DNA from: Prorocentrum cordatum
Taxonomy: Eukaryota; Sar; Dinophyceae; Prorocentrales; Prorocentraceae
NCBI GenBank assembly: GCA_963575745.1
Contig: CAUYUJ010007280.1
Location: 432,001-496,000, forward strand
Length of the DNA stretch: 64,000 nucleotides
Direction of reading: 5' to 3'
The notes beneath the pieces are model-generated. The model worked only from the letters and a program-made list of their open reading frames with translations, made no database searches and had not been told where the DNA came from. Position numbers and translations under genes: made by a program. Position 1 is the stretch's first letter. Every line of letters starts with the position of its first letter. Shown here piece after piece: positions 1-10,428 of the stretch.

Positions 1-905
1 GCCACGGCGAGCACATAGCCGCCAGCGCCAGCCAGGCCCAGACGACGGGCGTCGACGAGGCGGCGACGGGGCGGCGACAGCGAGCAAGGAGCCGCAAAAC
101 CGCAAGGCAAGCCCAGCCTCCCAGAAAAGAAATGGAAACCCCTAAATACAAAGACGGTTGGGGGAATCGTCAGGAAGCATCAGGCGGGAGCCGCTGCTGT
201 GGCACACTGGGGGCGAACAGCAGTGTGGAGCCCTAGAGCGCCTCGTGTCAAAAACAGGGTGCGAGCCCTGTGGCCGGCACTTTTGCTGAGAAAACAGTTG
301 GCACCGGAGGCTCAACAGATCCTGGTCGGCCGCGCGCACGTGGCGCGCCCAGTTCTCCACCACGGGCGACAGTGCGTAGCCGGCCTCCCAGCGCCTCGCG
401 GGGCCCAGACGCGGCAAGGGGGCGGCTCAGCCCCAACTTCAAGCGTGCTCTCAAACAGTAGTCCAGGTCCAGATGCGAGACGAGCTACAAAAACGCCCAT
501 GGCACAAACCAAATTCTTACATTTCCTTAACGAAATCTGGAGTCCACGAGACATGCGACTTTCTATGAAGATGTCCGATGGGTGTATAGCAGATATCGGG
601 CGGTAGTTTTTCTCCCGATCTAAGCGCCCGAGGAACTCACATTTTCAATCCTGGCGTTTTCGCTCATTATTTTCGGCGTCCGAGCGCCGATTCACGGCCC
701 CATGGGCAATCGAACGCAGAAACGCGGGAAGAAGCTGCCAACAACAGACTGCCCTCTGGTCGGGACCTCCGCATGGCCGCGGATTCAAAGAAACACCGTC
801 GGATGTCGGAGACGGAGGGCGTGGGGGGCTAGCGGATGATGGAGGAGGCGGAATAGGAGGAAGGGGGAGAAGGAGGAGGGAGAAGACGAGGAGTTGCAAA
901 AGGAT
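1..905. other. Unassigned GC-rich flank with a faint minus-strand coding trace
   Basis: No recognisable gene. A minus-strand open stretch at about 142-417 has protein-like composition (it includes GYALSPVVENWARHV) but no motif I can name, and overlapping frames are open on both strands. It could be a worn retrotransposon piece. Nothing else stands out before the triplet array. Confidence 0.3.
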
Positions 906-1105
<200 letters not shown>

Positions 1106-1529
1106 GACTTGGCAGGCTCCTAATCAAACGCCTGGAGGCCCCCGATCAAAGAACAGGGCCTGCAGCTGGCTCTGCCGGCGCATCCCTGCGACGGAGGCGC
1201 CCGCCCTGTGGCGCGGGCACGCGCCCACACCCACCGCCCGGGGGGGTGGCCGACGACGCCTGGGCGCCCCGTGGGCGGTGGCTGTGGGCCCGGTGTGGCT
1301 ATACAGGGCAGTTTGTAATACATCGGATTTTTAGAAATATAAGATTTTGAATGCATGACCACTTTGTGAAACAAATTTATATATGCATGTGGGCATTCTG
1401 AGAAGTTTTCTGGACCTTCCCCGAAGGCTCAGAAAACTTTTCAGAAGGCACGACGGCTGCTGAGAAGTCCCACCACCTCCTGAGAAGGCCTTCTCCTTCT
1501 CACTTCCCCCCCTCGCTCGCCGCCGATTA
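1106..1529. other. Unassigned stretch with a small hairpin
   Basis: No gene seen. At 1401-1443 the stretch GAAGTTTTCTG is followed by CAGAAAACTTTTC, which makes a stem-loop. Several further GAGAAG/CTTCTC words follow up to about 1500, similar in style to the palindrome at 40.97 kb. Confidence 0.4.
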
Positions 1530-1727
1530 CCCAGACATGCGACGTCCTGATTTTTTCAGGACGGCGTCCCGGGAAGTCCCGACCCTTTCCCTGGGACCAG
1601 TGTCTCGTCCTGAGTCCCTAAAGATTTCTGACGGTCCCATGCAAGGCCTGGCGAGGGCCCCCCTGGGCCGAAAATAGCCAAAAACCTCCCGTCCTGCTTC
1701 TTGATACGACGCGATATCATGTCTGGG
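1530..1727 (+). mobile_element. Family B inverted-repeat element, copy 1
   Basis: A non-coding unit of about 198 bp beginning CCCAGACATG and ending CATGTCTGGG, which are exact inverted termini. The inner parts also pair imperfectly (GACGTCCTGA near the left end, CGTCCTG...CGACGCGAT near the right). The interior carries the family words GGAAGTCCCGACC, GTCCTGAGTC, GACGGTCCC, GGCGAGGGCCCCCC and GCCGAAAATAGCCAAAAACC. This layout fits a MITE-like element; no transposase is present. Confidence 0.75.
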
Positions 1728-1854
1728 GACATGTCCGCCCCACCCCCCCTCCCAATATTGGTCCGGCCCGGGCCTCCCGGAGCGCACCCGGCAGTCCAGC
1801 GTCGGCGCCGGGACCAGCCGCAGCAGCCTGTCTGTCCGGCCGAGGGCACTTGGC

Positions 1855-2016
1855 GGTGGACAGACCTCCGTTTAGTAAACCTCCCCTTGCCGAAAATTAG
1901 CCTGGGACCGAAACCGACGGACCTGGACCCGCAAAAATGACGGCCGCGACGCCCTCTCGCGAACCGACAACGGCCAATTCCTCAATCGACGTGTCAGGCT
2001 AGAAGGTCTGTCCACC
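1855..2016 (+). mobile_element. Family C inverted-repeat element, copy 1
   Basis: About 162 bp, starting GGTGGACAGACCTCC and ending GGTCTGTCCACC, so it has 12-bp inverted termini. The interior contains CCGAAACCGACGGACCTGG and GACGCCCTCTCGCGAA. A second copy lies at 38,974-39,131. Both copies sit downstream of a family B copy. Confidence 0.7.
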
Positions 2017-2148
2017 TCCGAGGCACGCCCGCGCCCCCGAGGCGGCCGGAGCCACATCGGGGCGGCCGGCGTTTGCCGCCGCTCGGTCGGCCTCGGGGGG
2101 GCCTCGGTCGCGGACCCCTGCGGGACCGTCAAGGGACGACGCGGGGTA

Positions 2149-2390
2149 AAGGAGAGGGAAAAGAAGAGAAGAAACTGCAGATGAAGGAGGAGAGGAGGAG
2201 GAGGAGGAGGACGAGGAGGAGCAGGAGGAGGAGGAGGAGGAGGAGGAGGAGGACGAGGAGGAGCAGGAGGAGGAGGAGGAGGAGGAGGAGGAAGAGAAGA
2301 GGAGCAGAAGGAGGAGGAGGAGGAGGGGAGAGGAGGAAAAAGAAGAAGGAGAAGAGAGGAGGAGAGGGGGAAGTGGGAGGAGGAGGGGGC
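2149..2390 (+). repeat. (GGA)n-rich purine tract
   Basis: An imperfect array of GGA, GAA and GCA triplets on the plus strand. All overlapping frames are low-complexity Glu, Arg, Pro, Leu or Ser runs. Confidence 0.95.
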
Positions 2391-2759
2391 TGGGAGGCCG
2401 GCCCCTCGGGGGAAGGCTTCGAGAGGTCGGGGGCCCTCGCGTCGACCAGAAGCGGAGCACGGGCCGGACGTGGAGCATGGAGCCCACGGGCGAAAGACGG
2501 AGTGGCGACCCCAATCCCCGACGTGGTGGGACCTTCGACGGGCCCAGCTCGGGGATCTACGACATACGGCGGGAGGGGGCGTGCATCCTCGAAGGGTGTG
2601 CGTCCTGATCCGCCACCGTGCCGCTGGGCACGGAGTGCGCCTGTCCTCAGATCCTCTTTGCCAAATTCCTGAAGCGCTCTCGCGGGGTCTTGAGGGGCCG
2701 GGGGCCGCTTGGGATTGTCGCGCGCTCCCTCGGGTTTCTCGTCGCTTCTCGCGTGACAT
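2391..2759. other. Unassigned GC-rich spacer
   Basis: No gene, motif or clear repeat recognised. Frames are open on both strands, as expected from base composition. Confidence 0.4.
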
Positions 2760-3420
2760 GTCCGGGCCCCAACAGAGCCCAAGACGGGACAAGAGGGCTG
2801 CAACAGGCCCCCCAAAACGGTCGAAGAGGGCCCCGAAGCGCCAAACGATCGCACCAAGACAACCAAGGTAGTCCCAAAACGGCCCAAAAGGCCCAGGACG
2901 CCCCAAGAGAGCCCCAACAGCCTTCCCAAGGGGGCCCCGAGAGGCCAATATCATTAATTTCCCACAAGTGTTGCAATGATTTGTGGTGCATCGACTCTTC
3001 GAGCTCCCAACGCTCCAAGACGGTCCAAGAGGCCACCAGGACCGCCCCAAGACAGCCCAAGAGGCCCCCAGGAGGGCCCAAACACGACCCAAGAGGGCTC
3101 CAAGGCGGCCCCGGAGGCGCCCACGACGGCCCAAGAGGGTCCAAAAACAGCCCCCAGAAGGCCCGATGAACCGAACATCCGAAGTTTCCGCCCCAAGCGG
3201 CCCCCAGGAGGCCCCAAGAAGGCCCCAGGATGCCCCCCAGAGGCCCCAAGAGATCCCCAACAGGCCCCAAAGACGCCCCAAGAAACCTCGAAACGGCCTC
3301 CAAGAGGTTTCAAACCAGCCCCCAAGAACCCTCCGAGAGGCCCCCCGCGGCATCCCAGCGAACATCCTAACAGACCTGCGACGCACAACCCGGGTACGGT
3401 GGCGGGATCGGCCGAGAGCC
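2760..3420 (+). repeat. CCAAGAGG(CCCC) minisatellite, array 1
   Basis: A degenerate array of short units of the type CCCCAAGAGGCCCC. On the minus strand it reads as LGPSWGLLGASWG-like repeats and on the plus strand as RPPGGPK-like repeats. It is interrupted at about 2,943-3,008 by an AT-richer insert. The open frame of more than 600 codons over this region is best explained by the lack of TAA/TAG/TGA in the repeat unit. Related arrays lie at 23.4, 41.2 and 44.4 kb. Confidence 0.8.
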
Positions 3421-3489
3421 ATGAGACACCCAGAAAGACAAGTCGATCCAGCCTGTAAAACAAACGTGTTGACATTCATTTCGTTGCCA

Positions 3490-3780
3490 CGAAGATGAGA
3501 TGCAAGAGGAGGAAGATAATGGCAAAATGAAAAACATGGGGTGAGGGAGGATGAGGGGGAAGGGAAGGGAGGAAGGGAATGATGCAAGAGGAGGAAGGGA
3601 AGGAGGAAGAGATGCAAGAGGAGGAAGGGAATGGCGAAAGGAAGAACATGGGGTGAGGGAGGATGCCGTTGCTGATGGGGTGAGGGAGGAGAGGGGAAAA
3701 GGAGAAGCAGGACAAAGAGAGGGGGAGGTGCACGGAGAGAAAGGACCAAGAAGGGGGGAGGCAGTGCGGGAAGGAGTCTT
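3490..3780 (+). repeat. Purine-rich direct repeats
   Basis: The words GATGCAAGAGGAGGAAG (near 3,497, 3,580 and 3,612) and AACATGGGGTGAGGGAGGATG (near 3,533 and 3,647) recur, which gives an imperfect tandem duplication of roughly 115 bp. Non-coding. Confidence 0.7.
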
Positions 3781-3899
3781 GCTTATTCCACCCTGTCTGG
3801 TCTTGGCCCAGGCCAGAATCCAATCAGAACTGGTCGCGGGATCCCTTTCGGGGTGCCTCCTGGCAAATTCCTGGCTGCGCCATGCCGCAGCGTCGTGAA

Positions 3900-4990
3900 C
3901 CCCCAGAAACGTCCAGAAACATCCAAAACAACGACACCGACAGAGACGCTTCGGCGGCCCATTCGAGCGGGGGCACTCGCCCAGCCGAGTGCGCGCTACC
4001 TTATGCTCCCCCTTGGCCGTGGGAAGGTCGCGCGCTGAAGCCAGGCGCCTCGGGCTGGTCGTGGTTGCGCGGCCGCGCCAGCGCTGCTGCGCAAGATGCC
4101 CGCGACAGGGGCCCAGCCACCTGCTGAGAGGGCCGCGAGGGCAACCATCCCCGAACCATCGCGTCGCCTACGCGGGTCGCCCGGATGCTTCCCCCCCTTG
4201 CCCGCCCCGCAGAGTCGCGCGGTTGCCGCCTCGGCCCCTCGGGGCCAGGGGAAACGCCTCCGAACTCGGAGCGGTGAAGAGGGACGTCGAGGTCTAAGGC
4301 GGGGGCGGAGTCAGACCTGCTCAGGGGGCCTCGCAGCCAGAAAGATGGACAAACCTTGTGGGCCACCCCTGCGCTGGGAATGAGATGCCTAGTCCCATGA
4401 TAATCTGGGTGGCCTCAGTTACACTCGCAGGCCCATCGTATGTGAAACAGTGTTTGCATTCCTTTGCGGCATCTCACGCAAAACTGGGGCTCCAGCTCGC
4501 GTCCCACGTCGGCCTGGCGGGCCCTGGCCCACTGTGGCGACGGCCATGTTGAGGGCCCAGAGGTCGTGGTTAACGTTGGCCTCGGAGCGCCGCTGCTCCT
4601 TCTGCCTTTGGAGGGCGTCGGCGCCTCGCCGAGCCAAGTCGTCTGCGCCTTGGTCGGCGGCCGCGCCAGGCCGCAAACGGCCGTCGACGCCCCCCTCGAC
4701 TCCGTCCAAGACTGCAGCGGACGCACGCAGGGGCGCTCGGCGTTGGCGCCAGCGGCCCAGAGCCTGCGCGCGGCCTTCTTGAGACGAGCGCGGCGCCGCA
4801 GACGACGAACGGCTCCGGCGCTGGGGGCAGCGCCCTTCATTTCCTGCTTCCCTCGCGCCCTGGCGCGGAAGCGGGCGGCGTTGCAGTCCGCGCCGAGGTC
4901 GGCGAATGCAACCCTCGCTCTGGCGGGGGCCCCATTCTTTTTGGGGCTCCCCGCGATGTCCACCAGCAGGCGTGCGACGCTGGTCACCGC
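3900..4990 (-). pseudogene. LINE-1 C-terminal finger and RNase H remnant
   Basis: At about 4,477-4,418 the minus strand reads CVRCRKGMQTLFHIRWACEC, a CxxC...H...C finger found after the RT in dinoflagellate LINEs. At about 4,342-4,328 it reads FWLRG, a word LINE-2 also has between its finger and RNase H. Downstream, weak traces (GDPRRRR, GMVALAALSAGG, in different frames) fit the first RNase H strand but no complete catalytic set is visible. Confidence 0.5.
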
Positions 4991-5049
4991 AATCGTCTTC
5001 TCCGAGATCGCGTCCTCTTCGTGGCCCCCTGTGCGCTGCGACCCGGCTC

Positions 5050-5800
5050 AATCGCGCTCTCCGCCGCCGTCTGCTTCACCGCGTGGCCAGTGCCCTGGGC
5101 CCGCGCCGGACCGCGTCGTCCGCGCGCGCCCAGGGGTCGATGCGGCCCCGGTAGTCCAGCTGCGCGCAGAGGAGCGGGGGCCCCATAGAGGCCTCGGCCA
5201 GCTGCGCGCGGCGCGGTGACAGCGCCACGAGGGATCGCCCCAGGATGAACTTCCCGCTCAGCCACTTCCTCGCCTTCAGGGAGCGGGCGCCAGGGACATC
5301 TGCAGCTCCGTGCGCGACGCTATCGCGGGGTTGACTCAGCGCGTGTCGGAGGAGAACTGGGATGCTGATGCTGCCGGGGGACATGGCAAGGTCTCGCAGC
5401 AGCGTCGCGCAAGCCACTCCCAGTGTTCTCGCCGCCCCGCCCTGGCGAACACGACGCCTGCAATGCCGACGACCCCGCAGTCGCCGCGGCCCAGAACTCC
5501 CCCAGCTCCTCGCTCGACCAGGCCGCGACCGCGCCGCACAGCTTGCTCTGGGTCTTCGCGGCGAAGGGGGGGCCGCCCGAAGATGCCCCAATGGCCTCGG
5601 GAGCCACCGCACACGAGGCGCCAAAACCGAAGACGCGCCTGGGCCAGCAGACGCGCCCCTCAAACGCGTCGGGCGGCCGCGCCAACTCTGCGCGGCCTTC
5701 CCGCGGGGGCCTCTGGACCTCGAGCGGGCCCAGGGCGTCGATGCCCACCGCCTTCAACGCGCTGGTAGATGGGGGAAGGTTGCCCAGCCGCTCGATCGCC
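5050..5800 (-). pseudogene. LINE-1 reverse transcriptase remnant
   Basis: In order on the minus strand: ALKAVGIDALGPLEVQR (about 5,770-5,712), the pre-palm segment WSSEELGEFW then AGSSAL (about 5,520-5,450), a damaged motif A reading LLRDLAMSPGSISIP with the first Asp near 5,393 kept but the usual F-x-D end lost, and a motif B-like SLVALSPRRAQLA near 5,234. LINE-2 has the same segments in better shape (AGNSCL, LDIKRFHDSL, SLLAGARHSNNLA), which supports the assignment. Segments lie in at least two frames. No clean xxDD box was found. Confidence 0.55.
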
Positions 5801-6789
5801 AGCGCCTCCTCGGCGACTCGCCGCGCGACCCCGGCGCCGCCCAGCAGCTGGTCGACTGTCGCCACGGGGTCGCTTCAGGCCGCCTCCCATTTGCCGGCTC
5901 GTCTATCCATGGTGGCCGCGGGGTCTGCGAAGAAGGTGGTCTTGTGGACGCGTTCGTCTTGCGGGATCAGCAGCGCGTCCCGCCGCGTCTCGGCGCGCCA
6001 AAGGTGGGCGCCGGGGGCCTGCTTCCACATCTTGGCGGCCGACTGCTTAAAGGACCTCCTCGACTTGGCTAGGCTGGTTTCAATGACACGCGCCTGGAAC
6101 ATGTTCGCCCTCTCGCAATGGGTCCGGGGCATCGTCGCTGGGCTGCGCCGACGTGTGCCTCGCCGACGCCGGCCAGGAGATCCACGGGTCGCCCTGGTCC
6201 GGCTTGAGCAAGGCATCAGCTCGAGCTCCTGCGCCGAGTTGGGCAGCTCCTCGGACTTCGCCGCGCAAGCCAGCCTCTCTGCCCGCCGCCCCGAGGTCCG
6301 CGGCAGGTGCGCCCTGCGGAGAAACGTGGTCGCGATCGCCCACCGATCCAGCAGCGGGCCCCCCGCGCGGGCCCCTGCCGGGGCAGCCTGGGCCCCGGCC
6401 CATCTGGAAGACGCGGGCCCGCCCGACGAAGTGGGCCCGCTGCCTCTCCTCGATCTCGCGGCGGCCCAGGGCCGCCTCCTCCACCGTGGCCATTCACTGG
6501 CCGAGTTTGTTGGGCGCTATGTGCGCGGCGACGGGGTCGCGCTCCAGCAGGTCGCATCCCTTCTCGCGCTTGCTGATGGGCACCCCCTTCGCCCTGATCC
6601 TGACCGCGCGCTGCCGTCGCAGAGCTTGTCGCAGGCGCCCTGCAGCGCCGCCTCCAACTCAGCGCGACGTCGATCGACTGCTGCTCGAAGGCCCTTCTGG
6701 CGCTTGCCGCATGATCGGGCGCCCCGGCCTGGCGGGGCACTGTTGGCAACTCCCCGGCTGCGGGCAAGCCCTCCGCAAAGGCGGTGGCG

Positions 6790-7330
6790 AGCCCGACGCG
6801 ATGCCCCCGCGGCGCCTGCATCGCCGCCTGCAACTCGCATCGGTCCGCCGTGCCAGCCTTGACCATCGCGCAGTCGATCGAGCTTCCGCCGCCTCTGTTG
6901 CGCGCGCAGGCGCAGTTGGCAGAAGGGGGGGTCTCGCCGAGGAGCTTCCCGAGCCGCGCAAGGCCCACTCCCGCCCGCGCGTCGGGCATGATATGCCACC
7001 CCCGCAGCATGGGCCGCGGGCCACCGAGCTGCGCGAGGATCGCGCCCAACCTGGCGAGGGTCTTCTCGCTCGGGCCCCCGGGCTTGCGCGACGGGAGCAG
7101 GCGGGGCGAGATCGCCACCGGGTTGCCCCTCTTCAGATGCCAGGCCACGGGGGGGGCAGCCAGCGAAAGGGCCCTGCTTGTTCCCCGCAATGCCCGCCGC
7201 CCGCCAGGCCTCAAAGTTGGCAGTCGGCATGCGCTTCTTCGCGAGCAGCCGCCCGCCACCAGACGCTCCCGTCGCTGATCGCTGCGTGGGCCTTGCTGGC
7301 GTCGAAGCCACCTTCCACCCATCCTTGCAG
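6790..7330 (-). pseudogene. LINE-1 APE-type endonuclease remnant
   Basis: Family knowledge: exonuclease/endonuclease/phosphatase domains of LINEs carry a GD(F/W)N motif, an S-x-[IL]-D-x-x-[VI]-V strand and a terminal catalytic His. Seen here: PRPMLRGWHIMPD at about 7,010-6,980 in the GDWN position (Asp lost), SSIDCAMVK at about 6,885-6,860, and PRGHRVGL at about 6,812-6,790 with the His kept. The N-terminal half is scattered over other frames. It would nick target DNA in an active element; here it is broken. Confidence 0.55.
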
Positions 7331-7469
7331 AGCCGCGCGTGGGCCCCCTGTGTTTCGCGCCTGCAGCGTGAGTCTCCGCAAGGGCGATCGGGTCGCACTG
7401 CCCAGCCCGCCCCCGCGTGAAACCCTGGGCCCGCGGGCCCCATTCCGCGATGATCGAAACACAGAAATC

Positions 7470-8340
7470 ACGGCATTCTCCGTCTCGGGCTCGTTACAGA
7501 CAGGGCCCTCCCGCGCCAGGCCCGGCACGCGCCGCATCGGGAGCGGCGGCAGGGGCCGTCCCGCCAGAACAAGTGTGGCGCGCGCTGTTGCCACGACCTC
7601 GGCGAACTTGGCCTGGACCTGCTGCTCGAGCTCGGCGTTGGTGAACTCCAGACCTGTGGCGGCGAGCGAAACTCCTGCATCTGGAGCTCCAGCTGCCTCG
7701 GTCCCTCCTGCGCCTGTGGGCCCCGTCGCGGCGTCCCCCGCGCCATCCATGCCGGTGCTGTCCTCCTTGGGCCGCACCGAGTCGACCCGCGTGCGCTTCG
7801 CGGGCTTGGAGTTGTTCCCCAAGACCGTGCCGCGCAGCTCCTTGACCGAAGCCTCTCCCTGCACCGTGAATTTCCACGATTCCTCGAGAGCCGCACGGTG
7901 GACGTCCAGGTCCGCGCGCGACTCTGAATCGAGGTCTTCGATGTCCTCTTTGAGGAGGGCGGTGTCGTAGGCGAAGATGACGTTCTTGCCGTCCTTGGTG
8001 TAGCCGTCGGGTGGCTCCACTTGCTGCGCGAAGGAGCGGGCGGCCTCGTCATCCTCGGTCTTCGCCTGGAGCATATCCAGCAGAGATGCTTTGATATTGG
8101 CCTCCTTACCCTCGGTGAGCTGGGCCTCCGCTTTCGCGCGGGCGCCCGCAACCTGCGCCAGGACCCTTGCCCCAGCGGCGACCCTTGTCGCTGACCCACG
8201 GCGGGGTGTTGTCCGAGTTAACGGCTTGGCTTTTGCTTTTCCCCCTGTAGAAGTTCACCTGGCCGCCACACTTGATGCACTTCCCGCAGTTGCGCTCGAT
8301 CCTGGAGTTGTAGGCCCACCGCTTGCAACCAGCACGCAGC
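7470..8340 (-). pseudogene. LINE-1 ORF1: zinc-finger and coiled-coil protein, decayed
   Basis: The 5' part (about 8,340-8,265) reads CKRWAYNS then CGKCIKCGG, which resembles the short C-x2-W...N...CxxCG finger of dinoflagellate LINE ORF1 proteins. After a frame change, about 8,140-7,500 encodes a charged helical stretch (ARAKAEAQLTEGKEANIK, then LLKEDIEDLDSESRADLD) typical of an ORF1 coiled coil, followed by a basic patch SKPAKRTRVDS. ORF1 proteins generally bind the element RNA. A (GGA)n array lies just upstream at 8,430-8,520. The role is inferred from position and composition. Confidence 0.55.
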
Positions 8341-8429
8341 GAGAATGGCTCACGAGCCCCATGGCGCTGCTGCTGTGGGGCGACAAGGACTTGGACCGAC
8401 GCGATCTGAACGTCGGGATCAGGGCCCCG

Positions 8430-8520
8430 AGAAGAGGAGGGTCGAGGAGGAGGAGGAGGAGGAGGAGGAGGAGGAGGCGGAGGAGGAGGAGGAGAACGAC
8501 GACGAGGAAGACGAGGAGGG
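8430..8520 (+). repeat. (GGA)n array at the LINE-1 5' side
   Basis: GGA, GAC and GAA triplets directly upstream of the LINE-1 ORF1 finger. The poly-Pro and poly-Glu frames reflect the repeat only. Confidence 0.9.
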
Positions 8521-8906
8521 GGATCGAGGAGGTCTGGGGGCGCCCTGCCCCCCAGCGAGCCTCTGGCCGGTGTCCACGTCGCGCGCCCCCGCCTCCGCCT
8601 CGGGAAAGGGGCGGCCACCGCCCCCGGCCGCCCTGCCTCTCCAATCCCTCTGCGGTCGGGAGCCTCCGCTCGCTCAGCGTGTCGCGGCGGCGGCCCCTGT
8701 GACACGCTATGCCCTGCGAGCCGATAGTGCGGGACGACGATTAATAAAAAAGGGGAGAGAACGATTAAACAAATAGTTTCCTGCCGTTTCTGCACAAGTT
8801 GATGGCTGGAGGAGAACGATTAGAAAATAGTATTCCAGCCCGCGGCCGGTTCTTTTCTAATAGTCATCCCGGGCGCCGCCGCGTGAACACGACCCCGGGT
8901 TCGGGT

Positions 8907-9004
8907 TTCCCTTAGGTTTTTGTATGGGAAATCGAAGTTTAACTTATGGAAAAGAAGGGCCTCGTTCCTTATTTAGGGTTCCTTAGGTCATCGCCCCGAC
9001 TGTA
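8907..9004 (+). repeat. Family G repeat, copy 1
   Basis: An AT-richer block of about 98 bp containing CCTTAGGTTTT, ATCGAAGTTTAACTTATGG and CTCGTTCCTTATTTAGGG, and ending CGCCCCGACTGTAG. The same block occurs in opposite orientation at 50,961-51,057. It contains TTTAGGG once only, so it is not a telomere array. Confidence 0.75.
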
Positions 9005-10030
9005 GGATAGGAGAGCACCCTTCAAGAACTGAGACCCTCCGCTGGCCCGAGCTGAAGAACATCCGAGGGTGCCCTCCCCCCGGGATGCACCAGACCATCC
9101 AACCCACACGAAGAACATCCGGCCCCCCCCCCCGAACCGAACCGACCTCGATCTGATGCCTCGGTCGTGCCGCTCCGCGCCGCGGGACGGGAGGCCCGGC
9201 ACAGCTCGGGACGTCGACGCTCGGGGACTGGGCCTCGGTCAGCCTGTCGCGCCAAAGCGCGATGGGCCGGCACCGGCGGCGCGCGACACGCGAGGCAAAC
9301 GTTTCCCGGATAGCTTAAATCAAGGATGTTTGACTTCGACTCCTGGCCGAGCGTTCAGGTCGCCCGCCACCAGCCTGGAAGGCTGTCATCCATGGCGCCC
9401 TGGAATGGTGAGGCTTCGGGTGGCGCACGGACCGCCCCCCCAGGCAGCCCCCTCTGGCCTCAGCAGGCCCCCCGAGTAGTGTCAGCTTGCCTGCACAGGC
9501 CCCCCCGACTGGTCTGGGGCGGCCTCAACACCTCAGCCACTGGGCGCGGAGCTCTCCAGGGGCGCCGCCAGAGGCGGCGCCGGAGAGTGCTGAGGCCTGG
9601 AATCCGGGGGGACTGCGGGAGAGAGCTGCTGAATCCAGCTGGGGGCTCACTTCGGGAGCGGCCAAGGAGGGGGGTGTCCAAGAGGGGGGGGTGCAAATCA
9701 TGACCGGTGGCACGTGCGCGGCCCAGCGGGGGGGCCAGGGGCGTCATGAAATAAGAAGAGGCGCCATGAAATCTGGGGACATATCATGGCCCCCGCCACG
9801 ATATCCGCCCCCCCTAATCATCACCCCCTTTGCCGCCCCCGATCACTGGGTGGGCTGCCTCTGCGCAGCCCGGGGCCCTGGCAACCCGGCATGTCCGGGG
9901 AGGCCCTGCCCCGATCCCGCGGCCGCTTCTCCCGTGGGCGCCCCGTGCGGCTGCCGCGGCCTCTCCCGCCCCCGGCCCCGGCGCCACGGACACATTGCGA
10001 CTGGCGTAGTTTTGTTGTTCCCCCCTTTGG
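9005..10030. other. Unassigned GC-rich DNA
   Basis: No recognised gene or repeat. It contains homopolymer-rich stretches such as runs of C near 9,123 and frames open on both strands. A plus-strand frame at about 9,487-10,401 runs through the neighbouring foldback and family B element and is therefore not considered a gene. Confidence 0.4.
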
Positions 10031-10226
10031 GAGGCCTGGAAATGGGCACCAACACCAAGACAGAGGGCTGCCTCCACAGGGGGGAGGTGATCCTAGATTT
10101 CGGTGTTGGTGGTAATATTTCGGCCACCTTGGAAGGCAGAATAGTACCACCATCGCCGAGATCGGGATCTTCTTCCCTCGGTGGAGGAGCACCGCCGATC
10201 TTGGTGTTGGTGTCAACCTCTAGGCC
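10031..10226. mobile_element. Foldback element with about 60-bp arms
   Basis: The left arm starts GGCCTGGAAATGGGCACC and contains ACCAACACCAAGA, GGGCTGCCTCCAC and GATCC. The right arm is its imperfect inverse, containing GTGGAGGAGCACC and TCTTGGTGTTGGTGTC and ending CTAGGCC. The centre holds a second GGTGTTGGTGG word. It lies directly before a family B copy. Non-coding. Confidence 0.65.
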
Positions 10227-10240
10227 TGCGACCCTTCCCA

Positions 10241-10428
10241 CCCAGACCCCCGACGTCATCATTGTGTTCTTTACGTCGACCCCTGGAGGTCTCGACCCAT
10301 TCCCCCTGGACCGGGTTTTCATCCCGAGTGGTTTTCTGACGGTCTCGAGGGCCAGTAAAGGCCCCCAGAGGCCGAAAATCACAGAAAATCTCCCGTTATG
10401 ATTTGTTCATTGCCGGGGGGGGTCTGGG
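10241..10428 (+). mobile_element. Family B element, copy 2 (CCCAGACCCCC subtype)
   Basis: Starts CCCAGACCCCCGACGTCATC and ends GGGGGTCTGGG. The interior has the family words CTCGACCCATTCCCC, GGACCGGGTTTTCATCC, TTTCTGACGGTCTCGAGG and GAGGCCGAAAATC. Confidence 0.75.

Larger units (their letters stand above)
3900..8345 (-). mobile_element. LINE-1: eroded APE-type non-LTR retrotransposon
   Basis: Read on the minus strand, the order is: Cys-rich finger and coiled-coil ORF1 (about 8,340-7,470), APE-type endonuclease (about 7,330-6,790), reverse transcriptase (about 5,800-5,050), a CxxC...H...C finger and an FWLRG motif (about 4,480-4,320), and a very worn RNase H (about 4,260-3,950). The reading frame changes many times and key RT residues are lost, so it cannot encode its own mobility. 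The order matches LINE-2, so both probably belong to one lineage. The ends are approximate; no target-site duplication or poly-A tail was found. Confidence 0.7.

Noticed and set aside
1872-3749. A 625-codon minus-strand open frame
   Set aside because: It spans a family C element, a GGA array and a minisatellite whose units lack stop codons. Composition is Pro/Ser/Leu/Trp/Gly repeats with no domain.
8907-9004. Telomeric repeat
   Set aside because: TTTAGGG occurs once in each copy of this block and is not in tandem.
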